Assembly: GCA_035691285.1 (NCBI GenBank)
Contig: DASSJI010000208.1
Coordinates: 1 to 35,852, forward strand
Origin: DATFEN01 sp035691285
GTDB taxonomy: Bacteria > Acidobacteriota > Vicinamibacteria > Fen-336
DNA: 35,852 nucleotides
Direction: 5' to 3'
In this document: one piece after another, positions 30,220 to 35,852 of the stretch
Numbering within the stretch: the first letter of the stretch is position 1
Layout of the letters: each line of letters starts with the position of its first letter
Position numbers and translations under genes: made by a program
The notes under the pieces: model-generated
The model's database searches: none
What the model was told of the DNA's origin: nothing
Seen by the model: only the letters and a program-made list of their open reading frames with translations

Positions 30220-30243
30220 GGGGCCGGACGCCTTCCCGGCCCC
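30220..30243 (-). promoter_or_regulatory. Leader hairpin upstream of tig
   Basis: GGGGCCGG and CCGGCCCC form a perfect 8-bp stem over an 8-base loop. In the tig message it is followed by TTCTTC and then 19 bases to the TTG start codon, leaving the ribosome binding site free. It could be an attenuator or a stabilising 5' hairpin. Confidence 0.4.
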
Positions 30244-30299
30244 GCGACGACAGGGGCGACCGACAAGCATAGCACGGCGAGTCGGCCGTGTGATTCCCC

Positions 30300-30329
30300 T
30301 TGACACGCCGAGCCCTCGGCGCGCACGAT
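30300..30329 (+). promoter_or_regulatory. Candidate promoter with palindromic spacer
   Basis: A consensus TTGACA (30300-30305) is followed by CGCCGAG-CC-CTCGGCG (30306-30321), a perfect 7-base inverted repeat that fills the spacer, then a weak -10 CACGAT (30324-30329, 18-base spacer, 3 of 6 matches). It would drive the gene at 30446 with a leader of about 110 bases. The palindrome may be an operator. Confidence 0.3.
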
Positions 30330-30445
30330 CGTCCGACCCGTCCCAAAACACCGCGGACAAGCGGCTCCCGCCCGCGCTTGGTGTCGGCGAGGCTCGCTCC
30401 GCGGCAACGTCCCATCGTGATCGCCCTCTCTGGAGGTGGGCTGAA

Positions 30446-31291
30446 ATGCGCAGAATCCCTCTGATCACGGCCCTGTTCGCGTTCGTCTCCTCGTGTACCC
30501 CGACCGTGTTTGCCCAGGGCATGCCGACGACGCAGCCGAAGTTCCTCCACATCGTCCGCGAGCAAGTGAAGATCGGTCGCGGGGCCGATCACTCGAAGTG
30601 GGAGGCGGGATGGCCGGCGGCCTACGAAAAGGCCAAGTCCCCCAACACGTACATCGCCCTCGTCGCCGTCACGGGAACGCCGGAGGCGTGGTACGTCAGC
30701 CCCTACGCGTCGCAAGCCGCCTTCGGCGAAGCCGCCGCCCGCGACGACGCCGACGCCGTCCTCACCGCGGAGCTCGAACGCCTGTCGCGGGGCGACGCCG
30801 AGTTCCTGAGCGGACTGAGCGTCATGCAGGCCGTCGCGCGGCCGGAGCTGAGCCATGGGCCCTTCCCGGACCTGGCGATGATGCGCTTCTGGGAGATCTG
30901 GACGTTCCAGGCCAAGCCCGGCCACGCCGAGGAGTTCGAGGCCGCGGTGAAGGCCTATGCCGCCGGCTCGAAGCGCTCGGCCCCGAACTCCTCCTGGCGC
31001 GCCTACCAGGTTGTGGCGGGCGCCCCGGATGGGACCTACCTGTTCTTCTCTTCGGTGAAATCCTTCGGCGAGTTCGACAGGGCCAAGGAGGAGGGCGACG
31101 CGACCTGGATGGGGCTCTCCTACGACGAGCGCAACGCCGTGCAGAAGGCGTTCGCCGACGGGGCAGTGACCTCCTGGTCGAACCGCTTCCGCCTCGATCC
31201 GGTCCAGAGCTACGTGCCGATGGAGACGCGGCAGAAGGATCCGGCCTTCTGGATGCCGAAGCCGGCCGCGAAGCCGGCGAAGAAGCCCTGA
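30446..31291 (+). CDS. Exported protein with two dimeric alpha/beta-barrel-like halves
   Basis: 281 aa, no named family recognised with certainty. Signal peptide about residues 1-23 (ending VFAQ). The rest looks like two related ferredoxin-like halves: FLHIVREQVKIG...HSKWEAGW (about 33-60) and FWEIWTFQAKPGHAEEFEAAVKAY (about 152-175), each followed by a strand near a Thr-Tyr or Tyr pair (NTYIALVAV and GTYLFFSSV). This is the layout of antibiotic-biosynthesis-monooxygenase/NIPSNAP-like dimeric barrels. The C-terminus is a Pro/Lys/Ala repeat (KPAAKPAKKP). GGAGG lies 9 bases before the ATG. Convergent with the GNAT gene. Confidence 0.7.
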   Translation: MRRIPLITALFAFVSSCTPTVFAQGMPTTQPKFLHIVREQVKIGRGADHSKWEAGWPAAYEKAKSPNTYIALVAVTGTPEAWYVSPYASQAAFGEAAARDDADAVLTAELERLSRGDAEFLSGLSVMQAVARPELSHGPFPDLAMMRFWEIWTFQAKPGHAEEFEAAVKAYAAGSKRSAPNSSWRAYQVVAGAPDGTYLFFSSVKSFGEFDRAKEEGDATWMGLSYDERNAVQKAFADGAVTSWSNRFRLDPVQSYVPMETRQKDPAFWMPKPAAKPAKKP

Positions 31292-31315
31292 GCTGACCGC
31301 CGTCGCGTCTCGGCC

Positions 31316-31804
31316 TCAGAGAAAGCGGTGCATCACGTAGGCGTCGACGAGGCCGAGGCGCGGATGGCGGAACACCCTCGGCAGGGTGCCGACGATCGCG
31401 AACCCCAGGGCCTTCCAGAGGGCGACCGCGCGCTCGTTCGTGCTGACGACCAGGTTGAACTGCATCGCTTCGAAGCCGGCGGCTCGGGCCTGCTCGAGGG
31501 AGTGCTCGGCCATCGCCCGGCCGACGCCGGTGCCCCAGGCCCTCGACGCGACCGCATACGAGGCGTTCGCAACGTGTGCGCCCCGGCCCGCGTGGTTCGC
31601 CCTGAGGACGTAGCAGCCGGCCACGACGCCGTCCCGCTCGGCGACGAAATTCCGGCCGCCTGGGGCGAGCCAGTACGCCCGCAGCGCGTCATCGCTCGTG
31701 TCCGGCTCGAACACGTACGTGGTGCCGTCCGCGGCGAGCTCCCGGGTGATGGACAGCACGGCCTCCTCGTCGCGAACTTCCGCGGGTCGGACGAGGATCG
31801 GCAC
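31316..31804 (-). CDS. GNAT family N-acetyltransferase
   Basis: 162 aa from a GTG at 31804. The acetyl-CoA binding motif RAWGTGVGRAM (about 89-99) fits R/Q-x-x-G-x-G/A, with the following helix AEHSLEQARAAGF and the late N-E-R-A-V-A-L-W-K-A-L-G-F block typical of phosphinothricin-acetyltransferase-like members (about 124-136). The substrate is unknown. The start was chosen because residues before it (frame to 31873) lie in the divergent gene leader and do not fit; no clear ribosome binding site. Divergent from the metallo-hydrolase gene. Confidence 0.85.
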   Translation of the reverse strand: MPILVRPAEVRDEEAVLSITRELAADGTTYVFEPDTSDDALRAYWLAPGGRNFVAERDGVVAGCYVLRANHAGRGAHVANASYAVASRAWGTGVGRAMAEHSLEQARAAGFEAMQFNLVVSTNERAVALWKALGFAIVGTLPRVFRHPRLGLVDAYVMHRFL

Positions 31805-31871
31805 GCGTCGAGGGTAGTCAACCGCGGAAGCGGCGGTCAAGGCTAGGATGAGCCCCGGCACGAGGTGAGAC

Positions 31872-32882
31872 ATGTCGAGGTGGATGGGGGGAATCGTGCT
31901 GGTCCTGGCCGCGTGTGTTCCAGCCTTCGGGGCGGGCTCCCAGGTCGGCGAGGTCCAGAGGCTGGCGCCGGACGTCTACTTCTACGAGGGAGACATCGAC
32001 AAGGGGCACTGCAACAACGGCTGGGTGGTGTTCGAGGACTACGTCCTGGTGATCGACGCCAACTACCCCTCCGGAGCGCGCGAGATCATCCCGAAGATCC
32101 GCGAGCTGACGGACAAGCCGATCCGCTTCGCGTTCGACACCCACCATCATGGCGATCACGCGTACGGGAACCAGGTGTGGGTCGACGAGGGAGCCACGCC
32201 GGTCGCTCACACGGGTGTCGTTGAGGAGATGAAGAAGTACGAGACCGGCCATTACGGCGGCAAGCCCGGCCGCTGGGAGGAGGACGCCAGGGAGCGCGAG
32301 GATGTGCGAGGCTCCCGGCTCAAGCCGCCCAGCGTGCTGTTCCCGGACACCTTGATCTTCGACGACGGCACGCGCCGAGTCGAGCTACGCCACTTCGGCG
32401 TGGGCCACACCCATGGAGACGGCTTCGCGTGGCTGCCGAAGGAGCGGATCCTGTTCACGGGTGACGCGACCGTCAACGGTCCCTACAACTACGTGGGCGA
32501 CGGGGACATGGGCGCGTGGATCGACACCCTCGAGCGCGCCCGCTCGCTGGGCGTGCGGGTGGTCGGTCCGGGGCACGGCCCGCTCGGGGACGACTCCACG
32601 ATCCAGGATCAGCAGACGTTCTTCCGGGAGCTACGCCTCGTCGTTCGGGAAGCCAGCGCCGGCAAGAGCCCGGCTGATGTGCAAGCGTCCATCGAGTCGA
32701 TGCGCACCGAGCTCGTCAAGAACGCGCGGATCGCCCGCTACGTGGGGAAGGATCTCCCCGCACAAGTCGCGAAGGCCTACAACGAGCTGACCGGCAAGAC
32801 GCTTCCGGACCGGCGAGCCGAGGTGGAGGCCGAGCGCACGCACAGCTCCTGGCACGGCGTGGGCTCGAGCGGCCGGCGCTGA
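31872..32882 (+). CDS. Exported metallo-beta-lactamase-fold hydrolase
   Basis: 336 aa. Signal peptide about 1-21. The metal motif HHHGDHAYGN (about 91-100) fits H-x-H-x-D-H; further ligands are the His in HTHGDG (about 178-183), the Asp in FTGDATV (about 196-202) and the His in GPGHGPLGDD (about 235-244). So the double-zinc site looks complete. The layout resembles the SoxH/quinoprotein-relay hydrolase group, not a proven beta-lactamase. A helical C-terminal extension (about 250-336) follows. GAGGTGA precedes the ATG at 31872; ATG at 31884 is an alternative. Convergent with the oxidoreductase gene. Confidence 0.88.
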   Translation: MSRWMGGIVLVLAACVPAFGAGSQVGEVQRLAPDVYFYEGDIDKGHCNNGWVVFEDYVLVIDANYPSGAREIIPKIRELTDKPIRFAFDTHHHGDHAYGNQVWVDEGATPVAHTGVVEEMKKYETGHYGGKPGRWEEDAREREDVRGSRLKPPSVLFPDTLIFDDGTRRVELRHFGVGHTHGDGFAWLPKERILFTGDATVNGPYNYVGDGDMGAWIDTLERARSLGVRVVGPGHGPLGDDSTIQDQQTFFRELRLVVREASAGKSPADVQASIESMRTELVKNARIARYVGKDLPAQVAKAYNELTGKTLPDRRAEVEAERTHSSWHGVGSSGRR

Positions 32883-32904
32883 GCCGTCCGCTTCCGACCA
32901 GGCG

Positions 32905-34521
32905 TCAAACGCCCGCGCCCAGCCTCAGCCAGCCGAGCCGGCGGTCGCGCCTCACCACCTGCGCGCAGTTGCGGCCCGGCACGCCGGTGACGCCGCCGCC
33001 GGGATGCGTTCCCGCGCCGCACAGGTAGAGGCCGGCGATCGGCGTCCGGTAGTCGCCATAGCCCGGGATCGGCCGGAGCGAGAAGAGCTGGTCGAGGGAC
33101 ATGTCGCCCTGGAAGATGTTGCCGCCGAGCAGGCCGTAACGCGCCTCGAGATCGGGCGGAGCCAGCACCTCCATGTGCTCGACGGCGCTCGCGAGGTTCG
33201 GCGCGTGCTCGGAGAGGATCCGCACGACCTTGCGCCCGTACGCTTCGCGCTCCGTGTCCCAGGTCCCCTCCGCCAGGGCATAGGGTCCGTACTGGGTGAA
33301 GCACAGGGCGATGTGACGGCCGGCCGGAGCCAGGCCCGGCTCGTGGACGGTGGGGAAGACCGTCTCGATGTAGGGGCGCTCCGACGTGCGCCCGTACTTC
33401 GCGTCGTCCCACGCTCGCTCCAGGTAGGCGATCGAGGGGCAGATCGCCATCACGCCCGAGTGCGGCGCGCCCGGCATGGATCCCTGCCACGCCGTGGGCT
33501 TCGGCAGCTCGCCAAGGGCCAGGTTGACCTTCACCGAGCCCGACCGGCTGCGGTAGCGGCGGACGTCGCGGACGACCTCGGCCGGCAAGTGCTCCGCGCC
33601 GACGAGGTCGAGGTACGTCGTCCTCGGATGGGCGCTCGAGACGACCTGACGCGCGCGCAGCAGTGTTCCGTCCTCGAGTTCGACGCCCTGCGCGCGCCCC
33701 TCCCGCACTGCGACCCGCCTCACCCGAGCCGTCGCGCGGATCGTCGCGCCGGCCGCCCGGGCCGAGGCCGCGAGCGCCTCGCTCACCCCGCCCATGCCGC
33801 CGTGGACCCAGCCCCAGGCGCCCGCGTGCCCGTTCACCTCGCCGATCCAGTGGTGCATGAGGACGTACGCCGAGCCCGGGCTCATGGGTCCGCACCAGGC
33901 CCCGATGATCGTCTGCGTCGCGAGAGCGCCCTTCACGCGCTCGTCCTCGAACCACTCGTCCAGGAAGTCGGCGCCCGAGATCGTGAAGAGCCGCACCGCT
34001 TCCGAGATGTCGCGGCTCGTCCAGTGCCGCAGCCGGCGCGCGAGGCCCAGCCAGCCGGGCAGATCGCCGAGCGAGACGTTCGGCGGGACGACGAACATGA
34101 GGTCCTTCAGGAGCCTCCCGACGCGCTCGAAGTACCTTCCGAACTCCACGTACGCCTGGGCGTCCTTCCTGGAGAAGCGCGCGATCTCCTCGACGGTCCG
34201 ACGCGCGTCGCCCCAGAGAGCGAGCGCCCGCCCGTTCGGGAACGGCACCCAGTAGTCGGGGTCCAGCAGCGTCACGCGGTAGCCGTGGCGCTCCAGGCCC
34301 AGCTCCTGCACCACGCGCGGAGGCATCAGGCTCACCACGTAGGACGCCGAGGAGACCCGGTAGCCCGGCCAGGCCTCCTCCGTGACGGCTGCGCCTCCCA
34401 GCACGCCGCGCCGCTCGAGCACGAGCACGTCCATGCCCGCGCGCGCCAGGTAGGCGGCGCACGCCAGGCCGTTGTGGCCGCCGCCGATCACGATGACGTC
34501 GTGTTCCTTCACGGCGGACAC
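32905..34521 (-). CDS. Phytoene-dehydrogenase-like FAD-dependent oxidoreductase (CrtI/PYROXD2 type)
   Basis: 538 aa. The N-terminal Rossmann motif VIVIGGGHNGLACAAYLARA (about 9-28) binds FAD, continued by VLERRGVLGGAAVTEE. The C-terminal signature LYLCGAGTHPGGGVTGVPG (about 498-516) is that of phytoene desaturase-related enzymes. No carotenoid genes are nearby, and PYROXD2-like proteins of this length are common as orphans, so the substrate is open. GTG at 34521 has GGAG 6 bases upstream; a second GTG nine bases in is possible. Divergent from the amidohydrolase across 53 bases. Confidence 0.9.
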   Translation of the reverse strand: MSAVKEHDVIVIGGGHNGLACAAYLARAGMDVLVLERRGVLGGAAVTEEAWPGYRVSSASYVVSLMPPRVVQELGLERHGYRVTLLDPDYWVPFPNGRALALWGDARRTVEEIARFSRKDAQAYVEFGRYFERVGRLLKDLMFVVPPNVSLGDLPGWLGLARRLRHWTSRDISEAVRLFTISGADFLDEWFEDERVKGALATQTIIGAWCGPMSPGSAYVLMHHWIGEVNGHAGAWGWVHGGMGGVSEALAASARAAGATIRATARVRRVAVREGRAQGVELEDGTLLRARQVVSSAHPRTTYLDLVGAEHLPAEVVRDVRRYRSRSGSVKVNLALGELPKPTAWQGSMPGAPHSGVMAICPSIAYLERAWDDAKYGRTSERPYIETVFPTVHEPGLAPAGRHIALCFTQYGPYALAEGTWDTEREAYGRKVVRILSEHAPNLASAVEHMEVLAPPDLEARYGLLGGNIFQGDMSLDQLFSLRPIPGYGDYRTPIAGLYLCGAGTHPGGGVTGVPGRNCAQVVRRDRRLGWLRLGAGV

Positions 34522-34574
34522 AGTATGCTCCAGATCGTGGTCGGCGCTCTGCTCGAGAGCCCTGAGGAGGATCG

Positions 34575-35852
34575 ATGCTCTTGGCCAGCTTGGTCGTCGC
34601 GCTCATGGGGGCGGCTCCCGCCGACCTGATCCTCGAGCAAGGGCGGTTCTACACGGTGCACGCGTCGCGACCCTGGGCCGAAGCGGTCGCGATCAAGGAG
34701 GGCCGCATCGTCTACGTCGGCGATGACGCGGGCGTGAGCGCGTGGGCGGGCCCGCGCACGATCCGACACAAGCTGGGCCGCCGCCTCGTCCTGCCCGGTC
34801 TCGTCGACAGCCACACCCATCCGGGCCTCGTGAGCGGCTCGGGCGACGTGTTCCTGTTGCCCGAGACGCGAGATCGCCAGGCCCTGCTCGATGCCGTGGC
34901 GCGGCAGGCCCGCGCGCGGCCCCGCCAGCCGGTCCTGGTCGGCGGTTACTGGCCCATCGCGGCCTTCGGATTGGAGGGGCCGCGCAAGGAGGATCTCGAT
35001 CGCGTGGTCCGCGACAGGCCCGTCGTCCTCTTCGACGACTCGGGACACAGCCGCTGGCTGAACTCGAAGGCGCTCGCGGCGATGGGCGTCGGCGCGAGCA
35101 CGCCCGATCCCGTGCCGGGGCTCTCGTTCTTCAAGCGTGACGCGGACGGCGAGCCCACGGGCTGGGCCAAGGAGTTCGCGCTCCAGCCCTACCTCGAGCG
35201 GCTGGGCCTCGGGCGCACGGTCGACGAGCGGGAGCTGAAGGGCTTTCTCGACTACCTCGTCTCGAAGGGCGTGACGCTTCTCTTCGACGCCGGCAACGGG
35301 ACGAACGACGACGCTTACGCGGCCGTCGCGGAGCTCGAGCGGGCGGGACGGCTGCCGCTGCGCTACGAAGGCAGCGTCCACGTCACGCTGCCCGACCAGG
35401 TGGACGGGGCGATCGCGCGGCTCGAAAGCCTGCGGCAGCGGTTCGGCGGCCGGCGCCTTCATCTCAACACCGTGAAGATCCACTTCGACGGCGTGAGCGA
35501 GATCGGCACGAGCTCCGTCCTGGAACCCTTCCTGGACGATCCCCGCAACCGCGGCGGCACGGTCATCGGCGCCGACCGTCTGCGAGACCTGATCCTGGAG
35601 CTGCACGGAAAGAGCATCGACCTCCACCTGCACACCGTCGGCGACGCCGCCTCGGGCACCGCGCTCGACGCCGTGGAGCAGGCCCGGGCACGCGCCGGGT
35701 CCGAGCTCCGCACGCGAGTGACGCTGTGCCATCTGGAGCTGGTGAGCGACACGGATGCCCCCCGCTTCAAGGCGCTCGGCGTCGTGGCGAACGTCACGCC
35801 CCACTGGAACGGCGGGTACTTCGAGGGCGCCGACCGCTGGCTGGGGCGCTCG
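34575..35852 (+). CDS. Amidohydrolase family protein (YtcJ-like), 3' end outside window (partial)
   Basis: 426 codons read without a stop to the window end, so the gene is truncated. Short hydrophobic N-terminus (1-14), possibly a signal peptide. A beta-sandwich strand region precedes LPGLVDSHTHPG (about 76-87), the H-x-H metal site; NTVKIHFDGVSE (about 299-310) carries the likely metal-bridging Lys; HLHTVGD (about 352-358) carries another ligand His, and CHLE (about 387-390) follows. This is the amidohydro_3 group, metal-dependent hydrolases of amide or related bonds; substrate unknown. GAGGAGG lies 4 bases before the ATG. Confidence 0.9.
   Translation, partial: MLLASLVVALMGAAPADLILEQGRFYTVHASRPWAEAVAIKEGRIVYVGDDAGVSAWAGPRTIRHKLGRRLVLPGLVDSHTHPGLVSGSGDVFLLPETRDRQALLDAVARQARARPRQPVLVGGYWPIAAFGLEGPRKEDLDRVVRDRPVVLFDDSGHSRWLNSKALAAMGVGASTPDPVPGLSFFKRDADGEPTGWAKEFALQPYLERLGLGRTVDERELKGFLDYLVSKGVTLLFDAGNGTNDDAYAAVAELERAGRLPLRYEGSVHVTLPDQVDGAIARLESLRQRFGGRRLHLNTVKIHFDGVSEIGTSSVLEPFLDDPRNRGGTVIGADRLRDLILELHGKSIDLHLHTVGDAASGTALDAVEQARARAGSELRTRVTLCHLELVSDTDAPRFKALGVVANVTPHWNGGYFEGADRWLGRS

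Larger units (their letters stand above)
30195..30445. other. Divergent intergenic region between tig and a secreted protein gene
   Basis: About 250 bases with no gene. It holds a strong hairpin in the tig leader (30220-30243), a -10-like TATGCT on the minus strand (30271-30266) and a plus-strand TTGACA (30300-30305); each of the stronger signals is entered separately. Confidence 0.6.

Noticed and set aside
31316..31873. Longer GNAT reading starting at 31873 with a signal-like N-terminus
   Set aside because: The extra residues overlap the start of the divergent metallo-hydrolase gene, and GNAT proteins of this type are cytoplasmic; the GTG at 31804 fits better.

Overview
The window is a GC-rich bacterial chromosome segment, judged most likely to be Acidobacteriota. 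Three things point there: an Oar-type TonB-dependent transporter with an N-terminal carboxypeptidase-regulatory domain; a Ser/Thr kinase with the MTPERW... N-terminus common in that phylum; and the gene order tig-clpP-clpX-lon-engB-rho-rpmE-prfA-prmC. The placement is inference from gene content. No rRNA, tRNA, CRISPR array or insertion sequence was seen.

Layout. Bases 1-2193 hold accessory genes: the 3' part of a seven-repeat beta-propeller gene of visibly lower GC, a Uma2-family nuclease-like gene and a helical orphan. Bases 2352-7858 hold an outer-membrane transporter gene broken by a one-base frameshift, convergent with a protein kinase fused to a formylglycine-generating-enzyme-type (FGE) domain. 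Bases 7960-13870 are a minus-strand block read as murA, a ribbon-helix-helix/MazF toxin-antitoxin pair, a TPR protein, mutY, a DUF1499 protein and a cyclase-family hydrolase. Bases 13929-20245 are a plus-strand block with a four-gene ABC importer of the YdcSTUV polyamine type, a secreted M28 peptidase and a VapBC pair. Bases 20210-30194 are the minus-strand housekeeping cluster for protein folding and turnover (tig, clpP, clpX, lon), ribosome assembly (engB), transcription termination (rho), ribosomal protein L31 (rpmE) and translation release (prfA, prmC). Bases 30446-35852 hold single secreted or metabolic genes: a dimeric-barrel-like protein, a GNAT acetyltransferase, a metallo-beta-lactamase-fold hydrolase, a phytoene-dehydrogenase-like FAD oxidoreductase and the 5' part of an amidohydrolase.

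How the genes fit together. The housekeeping cluster is tightly coupled by 4-base overlaps (tig/clpP ATGA, clpP/clpX GTGA, engB/rho ATGA), and prmC methylates the GGQ motif of the neighbouring RF1. In related gene orders murA often follows prmC. Here the two are separated by the opposite-strand ydcSTUV-M28-vapBC block, and a second toxin-antitoxin pair lies just beyond murA. That looks like an inserted island.

Points that simple gene calling would miss: mutY appears to start at an AUU codon, without which it loses catalytic Glu37. The PIN toxin appears to start at a CUG codon overlapping the antitoxin stop, without which it loses its first catalytic Asp. The transporter needs one A removed at 2922-2924 to read through. 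Several accessory genes have a -10-like box 6-7 bases before the start codon and no Shine-Dalgarno, suggesting leaderless messages.
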